64,000 bases of DNA, from the NCBI GenBank assembly GCA_032718565.1, contig JAVGVS010000387.1:183501-247500 (forward strand), given 5' to 3'. This stretch comes from Distichodus sexfasciatus (lineage: Eukaryota > Chordata > Actinopteri > Characiformes > Distichodontidae). This document shows positions 36,376 through 48,702 of the stretch, piece after piece (the first letter of the stretch is position 1; each line of letters opens with the position of its first letter). The notes beneath the pieces are model-generated. The model worked only from the letters and a program-made list of their open reading frames with translations. It had not been told where the DNA came from and made no database searches. The translations under genes and the position numbers were made by a program.

Positions 36376-36961
36376 CAAGGTAATAACTTGAGCACACAAA
36401 ATAAAAATGAGCCTTTTGGGACTTTAGGGGGCTCCATTATAATAGACATATTTTAACGTTAAAGTTTTCCAACTAATCGTGTGCATTACACGTTACCATT
36501 ACCAGTGTTCACATTTTTTTCCTCACATTTGTTTCTATGACATGACATTATCCCACAGCACTTTTGGTTTCTCCTCCCCATGGATTAGTAAACCTGACTT
36601 TCTCACTACGCTCTCCCTAGTAACTAATGTAAACATTCCCATAAGACGGTCAGTATTCCCAGAAGTCTGGCTTCCATACTGCACGCCTTTAGTTCTGCTT
36701 TTATTAGCACAAGTAGTACTATTATGTCTTTTAATATGTTCAGCGTGTCTGGGGGGCCCCCGAGGGTCTGGGGGGCCGCTCCAGCACTACAGACTCTGCA
36801 GATGAGCGATGTGTTATTGCTGTCACCAAACACGTCTCGTACCTTGCTAACAGACAGGAATGGACCCCGGGTGCTTTCACTCTGATTTTTACTTTAGATA
36901 TGTGCCAACTTTTTCTAGATCAGCGGTGTTAAAACAACTTTAAGAGGTCAGGTTGAGAACA

Positions 36962-37125
36962 TGATCTTGTGAACACACCACAGCATAGCACACACTGCAA
37001 CACAACCTGATGTGACCTCTGCATTTGACCCATCCGTGAAGGAGCTGTGGGCACCTGACATGGGCAGCACCTGGGGAGCAGTGCATGGAGATGGTACCTT
37101 TCTCAGGAGTACCTCAGTGGTATTA
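36962..37125 (-). repeat. tRNA-derived SINE, family B (copy 4), partial
   Basis: A reverse copy with GTGAACACACCACAGCATAG, GAAGGAGCTGTGGGCACC and GGAGTACCTCAGTGGTA. The tRNA-like head is missing. Confidence 0.65.
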
Positions 37126-37149
37126 ATATAAAATGATGAAATACTGAAG

Positions 37150-37560
37150 CTTTGGTAATTTTTCAGCATTTTGGTCTACAACTCATTTTTCACTCATTTC
37201 TGGGAGAGAAGTACATTTTTGCCTTGAGGGTGTTCCATATGAGAGCCGCGCCACAATAGCGCTGTGGACGCGCATCGGGAATAAATAAATATCGAGTAAA
37301 TGTCTGTACTGTGAGTAGAACGCTGGTTGTTGTTGTTATTTATCAGCTAAAATATGTTTTGTCTGTAATAAATGGGAAGATTTAACTGAACTGGAAGGTT
37401 TTAGTGAATGTTGGACTTCCCTGTGGGAGTCATGAGCGCTAACAAACGCAGTGTGTGTGTTTACGTCGCGGAAAATGTCATGATTCCTTGTCGTTGAAGG
37501 TCAAGTCGCAGAGAGTGTGACGTAATGAACTGCGACGCAAAACTTAGGGAAAAGCGGAAA
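37150..37560 (-). mobile_element. inverted copy of the 33950-34714 element core
   Basis: The reverse complement matches 34150-34495 at high similarity over more than 300 bases: TTTGTTAGCGC, CAGTTCAGTTAAATCTTC, ATTTATTACAGACAAAACAT, CTCTCCCAGAAATGAG. Confidence 0.65.
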
Positions 37561-38210
37561 ACGTGCTGGGAAATGAGAGAATCGTTAAGAAGAATCAATA
37601 ACAATTTGGATGGAATTGATCAATTGGAACCGGTTCTGAGTCGGCATCAGTTTTCGATTCCCAATCCTAACGCAGATGGTGTCCACCTCTCTCCTCATCA
37701 TTAAGAGAGAAGCTGAAACATGCAACACAAAATGCAAGAAAAGCGGCACAACTTCAACCAGAACTACTGTGCAGAACTTCATCTTGATCCTGATCTGCTG
37801 ACCCAGGGTCCAGATCATTTTGGACCCTAACCCTGACTCTATTCCACATTTTTAAGGGAGTGCGTGATCTTCGTGATGGACACGTCATGGATGTGATGTC
37901 ATGATGGAGAGATGGCAGGAATTTGGGGATGTTATCTATTTTCCGGAAAGGCAGGCTGGGGTGCAGGGTCTGGCTCTGAACCTACACAAACACACCTCTG
38001 ATTGGGCTAATCACGACTCTAAGTAGAATCAGATGGGGCAACCAGAGCGAGGCTCACCAAAAAGGAGTGGAAAAAAGTCTTAAAGGAACGTTCCACCCAA
38101 AATACTCTTGCGGCTTATAATGAATAAAGGCCAGTAAAATAAAGAATACTGACCGGTGAAGTGGTGTATTTTTGGTCCTTAAATATGTTGCTCTGGTGCG
38201 TTTCCCAAAA

Positions 38211-38780
38211 GCATAGTTGCTAATGTACACTATGTTAGCTGCTAATGTAAATTATGTTAGTTGCTAATGTACACTATGTTAGCTGCTAATGTAAATTATG
38301 TTAGTTGTTAATGTACACTATGCTAGCTGCTAATGTAAACTATGTTGGCTGCTAATGTAAACTATGCTAGTTGCTAAGGTAAACTATGTTATTTGTTAAT
38401 ATACACTATGTTAGTTGCTAATGTAAACTATGCTAGTTGCTAAGGTAAACTATGTTATTTGCTAATGTAAACTATGTTAGTTGCTAATGTACACTATGCT
38501 AGTTGCTAATGTACACTATCCTAGTTGCTAAAGTACACTATGTTAGTTGCTAATGTAAACTATGCTAGTTGCTAAGGTAAACTATGTTAGATGCTAATGT
38601 ACACTATGCTGGTTGCTAATGTACACTATGTTAGTTGCTAATGTATACTATGCTAGATGCTAATTTAAACTATGTTAGTTGCTAATGTACACTGTTAGTT
38701 GCTAATGTACACTATGTTAGCTGTTAACGTACACTATGTAAGTTGCTAACATACACTATGTTACTTGCTAACATAGCAAC
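38211..38780 (+). repeat. 22-bp minisatellite, about 25 copies
   Basis: The unit is TTGCTAATGTACACTATGTTAG with variants AAACTATG, GCTAG and AGCTGC. It follows the fish repeat phrase GTTTCCCAAAAGCATAGTTG, from which the array appears to have expanded. Confidence 0.9.
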
Positions 38781-38834
38781 AGAAACGCACTCCTGGCCAG
38801 GGTGTTTCAAAATCATGTCTGGAAAAATCAAAAC

Positions 38835-38837
<3 letters not shown>

Positions 38838-38873
<36 letters not shown>

Positions 38874-38891
38874 ATATAATAATAATAATGA

Positions 38892-38922
<31 letters not shown>
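38838..38922 (+). repeat. A34 tract followed by (ATT)n
   Basis: Thirty-four consecutive A residues at 38838-38871 are followed by AT-rich sequence and about ten ATT triplets (38893-38922). I see no retroposed gene in front of the A tract. Confidence 0.85.
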
Positions 38923-40185
38923 TTAATGAGACCTGTCCCCAATGTGTCTAGTGTATCACTGATTGTATCCACGAGTAACATTCTGAGTTTATACTTTTAT
39001 ATTTGAGTAAACAAGTTGATCAGCACGTCTACTTTTAGTCATTTTAATTTGACTTTTTTCACTTCTGCTTGTGCTCGGTTGCAGGATGCATGCTGTGAAT
39101 TGTGGGTAGAGCAAGACCGGGCGTGAGCGTAAGTTTTCCCCTTGGGGGGGAGTCGAGGGCGAGGACGATCGGGTCACGGGGGCAAGAGGAAGAGGTGGGG
39201 GCAACAATGAAGACCCTCTTAATCCTTTGAAGGTGCTGACTGGCCTTCCTGACGGCGTTAGGGTCGGCTTACGCTCGGAGAGGTTTTTGGCGTCTGTACG
39301 ACGGTGTTATTAATGTGGATTAAGTCAGAGGTCTTAATCAGCGGCTTTATCTGTTTTTTTAAAAAACATCCTGCAAAAGGTTTCCTCAAGTCTGCTCTTC
39401 TCATCACTCCTCTTCCTCCTCCTGTTGTTATCACCTGATTTATAGCTCTTCTGGCTTCATATTAATATTCTTGTGTGGTATTGTTTTTGAAGACTTTGTG
39501 GGCCCATTTCCCAGTCAAGGATTAACCCTGGTGAATGGTAAATCTCACTTGATACTACAATTTAGTCTAAAACTAGGCTTAATCCATGAGCAAGAAACCA
39601 GCCCTGTGAGAACTTTACAGCGTTCATTTAAATTTGATAAGTTAGCTAAAGTTAGATATTCAATTTCTTTTAAAAAATATTATCTTAACAAGAAATAGGA
39701 CTGAGGAAAACCTCAAATAAAACCCAACCCTGAGTAAACAGTGTGGAGAGTAGCTAACTCAAACTATTTGAGTTGCTGTACTTTTAAGATATCATAGCTT
39801 TTCTACTAGCTTTAAAAAAAATATATATATATTTATGTGACAAAAACGTGGCAACGACATGACAAAAAAACAATATTTTTCTCATTTTAAAAAGACGACG
39901 ATTTTCAGCTGGCAGGAGTTACTGTTTTGGTGTTGAATTGGCAGAAGTGGCATCTGATTGGCTGTTGGCGCCCATTGCGTCACAGAATACCCTCGGCAGC
40001 TGCAAAATCATATGATTATAAATGAAATTTATGTGGTGTGTGTGTGTGTGTGTTTTTGTGTGTGGTGTGCGTTTACGTTTATAAAGCAGATCTGATCTCC
40101 AAACAGAAGGGAAGTGGTACATTATTGATTAACATCAGACAATTTTCTCTCCAATGTTCACTGATTACAGACTCGCTCTCTCTCT

Positions 40186-40188
<3 letters not shown>

Positions 40189-40216
<28 letters not shown>
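40189..40216 (+). repeat. (GT)14 microsatellite
   Basis: A pure GT run preceded by CTCTCTCTCT. Shorter GT/CA runs are at 40037-40052, 40318-40336 and 40439-40452. Confidence 0.85.
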
Positions 40217-40429
40217 TAAAATACAGTAATGTGGTCTGGTTCTGAACTCCAGATGGGTCTGCTTTACGGTCAGCTGAGCACAGGCCTCACAACCTGTAAT
40301 CAAGACTTGAAACCTCACGCACACACACACACACACTTTAACACTTTCCAGACAGCAGTGTAGCTGGCATATGTCTATAATCAGTGGCAGAAATCATTGA
40401 AGAACGTGATTAGAATAAATACTGGTACC

Positions 40430-41465
40430 ACTACAAGAGTGTGTGTGTGTGTGGCCATGTATTTATCGCATTGTGGGGATCTTTTGTCCCCTAAAATCAC
40501 TTTTATCTGTTTTTTTGGGTTTTGTGGGGACATTTGAGAGGCCCCCATGAGGAGAAATGACTTTATAGAAAATGTGCTTGTTTTATTTGAGAAACTAAAA
40601 GAGGTAAAAGATGTGCTTTTGGTTACTGAGGTTAAGGTTAGGGTTAGGATTAGGTGTAGGTGTAAAATTATATACATCTAGTCATTATGGGAGTCTATGG
40701 AAAGACCTCACAAAGATAGTAATACAGAGACTGTGTGTGTGTGTATGTGTGTGGCTGCTAAAACCGACTCCCCCTGTGAGCGATCTTTCTGAAGAGCACA
40801 TCTTGTATCACAATTAAAGCTTTTTAGCACATCAGCACATTTTGTGTGTGTGAATTTTAACACAATAGCTCTTTAAATTTGGGATGCTAACGGGAAACAC
40901 ATCCTGTCTTTATCATTTCTCGTCATCAAAGGTGCATAAAGTGTGTGTTCTTACATTCACACACTCTCAAACACACACATACACACACGCCTATTGGGAC
41001 TGGGATTTTAAAGGGAGAAGTACTGCTTGAATAAAAATTGTGGGTTTTATGTCCCCATAATGACACACGTCCCCACGTTATCGCTGTGTGATCAGGTCAT
41101 AGTCCCAAACACACACACACACACACACACACACTTTTAAGAATATGAGCATGATGGGGACTTATTCCATTTTAAAAGGTGATGTTACGCGTGAGGAAAT
41201 AGCTGTGTTGCAGTGATTAACTTTGTGGGGACTCCCCGCGTCCCCACAGTGACACATGTCCCCACTTTATTGGTGTGTAATCAGTTCAAAGTCCCCACAT
41301 TGGGAGGTTTACAAACAAACACACACACACCTTTAAGGATATGAGCATGATGAGGACTAGATTTTAAGAGGGTTAAGCTTGAAGAAGAAGGTATGTTGAG
41401 GGGACTTTCATGTCCCCACAGTGGTACAGGTACCCACATTGGGTTTACACACACACACGCACAGT
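40430..41465 (+). repeat. modular repeat: GTCCCCAC boxes alternating with (CA)n
   Basis: At least three diverged modules (about 40975-41105, 41106-41310 and 41311-41465) share AATATGAGCATGATG(G/A)GGAC, GTCCCCACAGTG and (CA)n. The first part (40430-40700) carries GTGGGGA boxes in the opposite sense. No coding content. Confidence 0.6.
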
Positions 41466-41639
41466 GACAGGAAGTTCCCACTGCTGCAGGAATATCAAGA
41501 CAAAAGCGTCTTCAAGATGGACAGTGCTGAATGAAGGCAAGTGGCCAAACATTAACAAATACAGACAGAGACTTTAGCAGCATCTCCTCACCACAAAAAC
41601 AGCAGGCAAGCTGCTTCCTATTGTCTGTGCTTATTGTCT

Positions 41640-41972
41640 CTCACGCTCACACACACACACACGCACACACACACCATAATAACACTGCCCACTCCGTATC
41701 CGCTCTGTCATCTCTCACAATGCCACCAGGATGACCCTTGACTCCAGTGTGTTTGAGCCAACATCCTGCACACACACACACACACACACACACATTACCC
41801 ATCATGCACACATACACTCATATATTTCATACACATTACACATCATGCACACACACAAACACACAAATTAGGTTTACACACATGAACAAACACACACACA
41901 TACCACCCTCACATGCACACACACATCACTCACATATATCATACCTACAGCACACACACACACACACACGCA
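41640..41972 (+). repeat. cluster of (CA)n microsatellites
   Basis: CA runs at about 41646-41673, 41767-41794 and 41951-41970, joined by CA-rich spacers with CATCATGCACACA and TCACATATATCATAC words. Confidence 0.8.
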
Positions 41973-42299
41973 CACAGTCTCCAAAGGCAATACATTCCTT
42001 TCCCCAGCACTGACCCCTTACCTGCAGGCTAATCTGTAAAGTGAGGTCAGAGAGAGAGAGAGAGACAGAAACACACACCTGCTGACACACACACACACGT
42101 CCCTCAGGCTCGGATCGGCCAACACAAGTAATTAATTACACTGAGTAACGATTCTTCACCATCCGCTTTGACAACAAGCAATTATCTATTATGAAATGAA
42201 AACAGGCTGAAAGAAAACACACACATCTGTGACCACACACACACAAACACACACATACGAGCTTCACAAAACAGGAGCTTAAGATACTACAGCAGCAGG

Positions 42300-42420
42300 A
42301 AACAGAGAAAGAGAGATGGGTAGAGGGAGTGAGCGAAAGAGCGGGAGAGAGGGGGACGAGTATGAGAAAGAGGGAGGTATAAAAAAGGAAAGGGAAAGAA
42401 AGGGAGAGAGAGAGAGATTT
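42300..42420 (+). repeat. purine-rich (GA)-type tract
   Basis: Almost all purine on the plus strand, ending in GAAAGGGAGAGAGAGAGAGA. It lies just before the minisatellite at 42490. Confidence 0.75.
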
Positions 42421-42489
42421 GACAGTGTTTGTTCTAAGCTTCCAATAAGAAGAAAAATACTATAATATCACATTATACCAAGTGCGTGA

Positions 42490-43125
42490 AGAGTGTGTGT
42501 AGTTTGTGTGTGTGAGGTGTTTAAGCTGCAGGTCTGTATGTGTGTGTGTAGTTTGTGTGTAGTTTGTGTGTGTGAGGTGTTTAAGCTGCAGGTCTGTGTG
42601 TGTGTGTGTGTGTAGTTTGCATGTGTGAGGTGTTTAAGCTGCAGGTCTGTGTGTGTGTGTAGTTTGTGTGTAGTTTGCGTGTGTGAGGTGTTTAAGCTGC
42701 AGGTCTGTGTGTGTGTGTAGTTTGTGTGTAGTTTGCGTGTGTGAGGTGTTTAAACTGCAGGTCTGTGTGTGTGTGTGTAGTTTGTGTGTGTGAGGTGTTT
42801 AAGCTGCAGGTCTGTGTGTGTGTGTGTGTAGTTTGTGTGTAGTTTGTGTGTGTGAGGTGTTTAAGCTGCAGGTCTGTGTGTGTGTGTGTGTGTGTAGTTT
42901 GTGTGTAGTTTGCACGTGTGAGGTGTTTAAGCTGCAGGTCTCTGTATGTGTGTGTGTGTGTGTGTGTGTGTAGTTTGTGTGTAGTTTGTGTGTGTGAGGT
43001 GTTCAAGCTGCAGGTCTGTGTGTGTGTGTGTGTGTAGTTTGTGTGTAGTTTGCACGTGTGAGGTGTTTAAGCTGCAGGTCTCTGTATGTGTGTGTGTGTG
43101 TGTGTGTGAGGTGTTTAAACTGCAG

Positions 43126-43162
<37 letters not shown>

Positions 43163-43165
43163 GTT
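42490..43165 (+). repeat. minisatellite, 11 units of about 50-78 bp with internal (GT)n
   Basis: Each unit has GTGAGGTGTTTAAGCTGCAG, then GTCTGTGTG with a GT run of variable length, then GTAGTTTGTGTG. CTGCAG occurs in all 11 units. Unit length varies mainly because the GT run varies. Confidence 0.9.
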
Positions 43166-44040
43166 TTGAGCCGATCTCGGTGTCAGAGGTGAAGCTGAGA
43201 CTCCCTCCGTCTTTCTGCTTCACTGCAAACGTCCATTAAGCTGAAGAATGGAGTGGAAGGAGGGATGAAGGGATGAGTGCAGGCTGCAGCTTGCCCCACT
43301 GATGCCCACCCGCCTAGAGCTGCCTCCCTTTAAACCTGCTGCTCTCTCACACACACACACACACACACAGTTATTATTATTATTATTGTTGTTGTATCTG
43401 TATAAATGATTATAATTGAGTATATATGAGACTTTTATTATTACATATTCTACTTTTGATTTTTATGAGGGATCTCATTGCTCGTTAATTTGATTCCCAT
43501 CATCACGAGAGGGCGAATGCTTCATGTTTGAGATTTTTGAGATGAGAAACGATTCGTATGATTTTAAATGTTTGCTGTGATTACCATAGACTATGACCTT
43601 CATCAGTAGGTTGCATTGTTGGACTATATTTTTTGGTTCAAAAAGATTTGGAGAGGGTTTTTACTTGTGTCAGAAATGATTTTTTAAAGTTAATATTTTG
43701 CATATGTCCATTAATATAATTCGAGTGCAAAACCGTCACGTTAAGCTGGTGATTTAGGATCAGAGACTTCTGTAGCTACTAATGTCAAAAATAAAGACTA
43801 GACTTGAAGGTAGATCAGTACACTGCTGAAATGATATAACAGCGAAATTGTAAGAGAGAGAGAGAGAGAAGAAGAGAAGGGGAGGTAAAGCAGTCGCTCA
43901 AATAAATTACTGTGTAAACAGCAGCGTGATTGATGCAGGTTAAAGCTCAGGTTAGCAGCTCTAAACTGCTGACACTTACAACAGTTTCAGACACACAGAA
44001 GCAGTCTAAACACACACACACACACTTATATTACTCTTTC

Positions 44041-44395
44041 TGTAAGAGAGAAGAGGATTAAAGAATGAGAGTGAACAGAAAAAGGGAAGAAAGAAAAGGG
44101 GGACGAGAGAAGGAAGGAGAGAATATGAGAGAGAAGGGGGGAGAGAGAGAGAGAGAGAGAATGAGACAGAAGGGAAAAACGAGAAGAGAGGGGAAGAGAG
44201 AAGGAAAGAAAGAAAAAGCAGAAAAGAAAGATGGAGGGAGAAAAGAGAATGAGATGGAGAGCAAAAGGGAAGAAAGAAACAAAAGAAGAGAGGGAAAAGA
44301 GAATGAGAGGAAGAGAGAGGAAGAGGAAGAATTGAAGAGAAGGAGAGAGAGGTAAAGAGGGGAGGAAGAGGGGGAGAGAGAGAGAGAACGATGAG
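44041..44395 (+). repeat. about 355-bp purine tract (GA/GAAA/GGGA)
   Basis: The plus strand is overwhelmingly purine, with scattered T and rare C. Long GA runs stand near 44144-44160 and 44373-44387. Reading frames here encode only Arg/Glu/Lys or Ser/Phe/Leu low-complexity sequence and are not genes. Confidence 0.9.
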
Positions 44396-45558
44396 TAGAG
44401 AGTTGTATTTACAGTTGATATTGAAGTTGTAGATTTCTTAATTGACCTCCAGTTTAACCTGCATTGTAACGTGTGTATGTGACGGTGCACGCAAACGCTT
44501 ACACAACCGTGACTGACAACCCCACCCTCGTACAGACAAAACACAACATCTCCTTCTGACACACACACACACACATACACACACCGAGTGGGTCCAACAA
44601 AATGTCACCTTTGTCAGAGTGCCCATCCTGTCATTGTGCCTTACAATAACTACCGTGGGCGTTGCTGCATGATATGTGTGTGTGTGTGTTTCTGTGTGTA
44701 TGTGTTACAATTCTAACACAGCATTGTTCTTCACAAAGCTAATCAGCTAATTATGACTATATGCGTGTGTGTGTGTGTGTGTGTTCATGCTGCAGCAGCT
44801 GTTTTCTGCAGTCTGGACGTGGTGAGAACAGGCTGAAGATTTTGTGTATGCGTATGTTTGTGTGTGCGTTTGTGTGTTTAGGTGGTTTAAAAAAGGAAGA
44901 TGGGATGTCTTGTGACCCCGAGACCTTGAGTCAGAGCGGGGAAGAGAGGAGTGTGTTTATGGCTCCACGCTATCGTCTCCCTAAAAGTGTGTGTCTTAAA
45001 GAAGCGCTCCACCCAAACCTGACTTAACAATGGACCCCATTCTCGAAGCGGTCTTAAGAAGAAATTTGTTCTTAAAAATTTTTCTAATCATGTACGTGTC
45101 TGGAAGTAACAGTAGTCAAAGAGACGGGTGCAGGAAAAATAAAAACATCTCTGTACGAGGAGAAAGTGATTTCACTTTACAGCTCCTATAAGCCTAGTGA
45201 CACACCTTTCTGACGTACATCAAATCCTTAGACATTCTTAAGACCCTCACACACACGAGATCATGAGATACCTGTTAAATTGAGCATGGTAAACAGTAGA
45301 TGTGGAAAGAAACACCTGCAGGCCAAGATTAACTTCTTAAATCCTTCATTTCTGTACTTTCAAAGAATTTTCACTTATCTGTTATTATTTCTGTACATCA
45401 GTGTTTATTACTGTATTTATTTCTTCTGACAACAATCCACTTTTGTCTAAGTATGTATATATATTTGCTTACTCTACAGTATGTGCCATATTTACATTTA
45501 CATTGTTACAACCCTCATTTGTGCTCCTGTTTTTAGTTCTCCTTTATGTTTGTACATA

Positions 45559-46206
45559 TGTGACCCTCCACGGCAAAACCAGTCGCTTGTCGCAATGGAT
45601 GTTTCTGAGAAAAACGAGCGTTTATGTTGCGTGGGGTAAAATGTTGGATTTTGTGTTTTTAGTGTTTTGAAACAGTGGAAGGTCTATACTGTACTGTTGT
45701 GAATAAATTTGGCTGAAAAACTTACCCTTTCCATCCTAAAAACGGGACTTTCTTGAGGTGAGGAATTCAATTCCAGCAGAATGTTAAAAGTTTGTGTTTT
45801 GACCGCTCTACTTCAATATTTACGCTAAATCCACTGGTTGACTAGCGTGAAGATATTTCTCCGGAATCCATCTCCGTCTCCCGAGTTCAGTTAACCTAAC
45901 GCAGGTAGGGTATCCGTGTGGCTGTGAATGCAGCGTAGGCTAGCGTAAATACAAACGTAGCTGCGACCGCACCAAGCGTCTGTGAGTGCTACGGCGATAG
46001 TCAACTTCAAAGGCAGATTTCTCCGTTTCTCACTTGGCGTGACAGGAGAAACCCGACTCCTTTGTATGTTGATATCTCAGTCATATGTCGTCCGGTTCAT
46101 TCGATATAGGTATCGTTTTGAAGCTTTATTTATGCCCTTTCATGAAAACAAAAACTTAATTTTGAAAATTTGTGACAAGCGACTGGTTTTGCCGTGCAGA
46201 GTCACA
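45559..46206 (+). mobile_element. 648-bp non-autonomous element with about 30-bp terminal inverted repeats
   Basis: The left end TGTGACCCTCCACGGCAAAA and the right end TTTTGCCGTGCAGAGTCACA are inverted repeats that extend inward to CCAGTCGCTTGTC. TA lies on both sides and may be the target duplication. A truncated copy lies at 26096. No transposase is present. Confidence 0.75.
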
Positions 46207-46580
46207 TATATCAAAGAAATTGGTGCCTCTATTTAAATGGACGCGTGACAATGAGAGGTGCTTATGAGATTAGAAGAGTTTACAACCGACGTGGAGAAAC
46301 ACGTTCTTCCTGGACATAATGGACATTTCACCTATACATTCTTGCCTGTTATCTCGATGAGGGGAACAGTAATGTCTGTACTTACAATTTAAACATCTTA
46401 CTTTTGAATACTCTGGTCTCACCATTGCTGCATGTGTCGCTTGGTCAGTTGTGAGCCTGTGCGTGTATGCTTGTGTGTGAGCATCCGCCCTCTGATTGGC
46501 TTACCATCAAGTTTTACTCTTTCTTAGCCAATCATCATCACTTATTCAGTTGTTTAGCCCCGCCCTCATCAAACTTTTAT

Positions 46581-46950
46581 GCAATTTTGACCAATCGGTG
46601 TCATTTCCCGCAAAACGTTGAGCCATACGTCTGCGAACTCACTTCCTTGTTACGTTTTGAAGATGCAGGAAACGTGTGATAAAAACGCCTCGCATTTACC
46701 TTCAAAAATAACTTAGTGGTTAATGGTTAACAGGAACAATCATGTTTTATATATAAGTAATTAATTCATAAATTAAAGTAAGTTGTTACAGAATAATTTA
46801 AAGGGAAAATTCACAACTTTTTTACCACTTTGACTTGCTCCGAGAACTTTATTGCAACAAAACGACTAAAAACACTGCAACTTTTTTTTTTCTTTTCTTT
46901 TCTTTTTTTTTTTTATTAGAAAAGTTTCCGCAAAATCAGGCAAAATCCAC
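46581..46950 (-). mobile_element. CAGACCCTCCAGGATTT family fragment
   Basis: It shares GCAATTTTGACCAATC, GCGAACTCACTTCCTTGTTA, GGAAACGTGTGATAAAAACG and the AAAGTTTCCGCAAAAT end with the 8856 copy. The left terminus is missing. Confidence 0.6.
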
Positions 46951-47499
46951 AGCAGTTTGCTCTTGGTAAAGGTGTTGTAACGATGGAAAAAGTAATTAAA
47001 TAGATTATCCGTTACTGAAAAAAATAACGCGGTTAGTAACACAGTTCATTTCTAACGCCTTTATTCCCATCAGTGTTTATTAGTAATGTTTGAGGTTGCG
47101 TTCTCTAAGAATGATTATAGGAAAAGGTGATGTTAAGATCCCTGTTCCACCAGCGTTGGAAATTTGGATTGCATCACTTTGTAATACTTTGCACATTTTA
47201 ATTTGATTACATTTTAGAGCCTGAGCTTTCTAATTTTACTTCAGTAAACAAGTTGATTTAGTGCTTCTACTTTTACCAGTATCTTAACTTCTTCTGCAGT
47301 ATAGTGTGTGTATAGCTGGACGGAAGTTAAATTTACCGTATCATGTGGAGACTTTTGACCACAAAAATTCAGTATTTGTAAAGTGGGTGAAGTCTCTGTG
47401 TGTGTGTGGTGTGTGAGCCAGGAGACTCATCATGAGCTTTGTCCAAATATTTTCCAACATTAGCCACAGTGCATGCCACAGGTTTGTGTGCTGCTTGTG

Positions 47500-47795
47500 T
47501 GTGTGTGTGTGTGTGGTCATCTGTCAGTCGCACACACATGGCTTTGGCATTGACTTTAAGGCCATGTGATGCCATTAGTGATTTTTTTTGTGTCGGTGAC
47601 CATGTAAACAGGAGGTGTGTGTGGAGTTTGTGTGTCTGTAGAAAGGCTTAAGTGGTATATTATAATAATAAACATGAACATTTTGTGTGTGTGTGTGTAC
47701 TGTACATATATGTCTGTGGAACTTGTTCTGTAAAAGGGCTTAAGTACTAGATTATAATAATAATCATTGCCATTGTGTGTGTGTGTGTGTGTGTT
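47500..47795 (+). repeat. GT microsatellites within short duplicated phrases
   Basis: Two similar phrases, GGCTTAAGT..TA.ATTATAATAATAA followed by (GT)n, occur at 47645-47700 and 47738-47795. An additional GT run is at 47498-47514. Confidence 0.6.
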
Positions 47796-48207
47796 TGTGG
47801 TCATGTGTGTGATAATCAACTATATTGGCTTAAATGTTATGTTGAATTGCCAAGGAGGAAAACACTTAAATGCTTTAATGTGTGTTAAGGGAAAGGAAGG
47901 AAAAACTGAAGGATGATGAAGATGAAGGAGAGGAAGAGGAAGATGATTAGAAAAATAAAAGGAGGAGAAAGAAAACATGTTAAGACACTCTGGCTCGCCT
48001 CGTCTTGATTAAAGGAAACTGTAAATGCAACAACAACCTGTGTGTGTGTGTGTATGTGTATGTGAGTGAGGCCTGTGGAACACTAAGGGATGGATGGATT
48101 CTGAGTAGACTTCGTCCCAAAACACATACACACACACTAATTTGTTTAAAAGAGACACTGTGCATTCTATAGTATAAATTACACATTCACGATTCAAAAT
48201 TTTTTAT

Positions 48208-48310
48208 CAGACCTCCAGGATTTGGAGATCACAACTATTAACGCAAATTCAGCCAGTCCCCGTGAATTCATTACTACTGTGCAATTTTGACCAATTACCA
48301 CAACAATGTG
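48208..48310 (-). mobile_element. CAGACCCTCCAGGATTT family, short fragment
   Basis: It begins CAGACCTCCAGGATTTGGAG and contains AACTATTAACGCAAATTCAG and GTGCAATTTTGACCAATTAC, then stops matching. Confidence 0.55.
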
Positions 48311-48702
48311 ATGCTTTTTGTATTGTTGTGTTGTTACATCCCCAATTTTTGCTCCCGTATTCGGTTTACTTCCCAACTGACTTAAACATCTCTCTCTCTC
48401 TGTTTAGTTCTCGTTTACAGTTTGTTTCCACTCTATAAAACGTTCCATTTGGCACACAAGTGGTCAGACTTCCTCCCGCTCTGTAAAAGCTCCAGTAAAA
48501 AGGTCTAATTCCGGAACAGAAATCTCAAGGAAGGTTCACGATCCACCTGTTTGTGAGAGACAAGGGGGAGGGAAAGAAATCTGACTTCAACAGTAATATT
48601 TTTGTCAGGATTTGTTGATTTCCTGATAGACTTTATCTTAAAGGGGCATGAAACACTTCTGAGGAGATTTTGGAGAATGTTCAATACTACACACATTTAA
48701 GT

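Noticed and set aside
38211..38780. Regular repeats that might suggest a CRISPR array
   Set aside because: The 22-bp units are head-to-tail without unique spacers, and the genome is a vertebrate's. It is a minisatellite.
38838..38871. A34 tract as the tail of a processed pseudogene
   Set aside because: The sequence before it is minisatellite, not a spliced gene copy.
42692..43239. Open frames encoding Thr-His or Val-Cys repeats
   Set aside because: They are translations of the GT/CA minisatellite.
44026..44580. 184-codon minus-strand frame rich in Ser, Phe, Leu and Pro
   Set aside because: It is the translation of the purine tract's complement, i.e. low complexity and not a gene.
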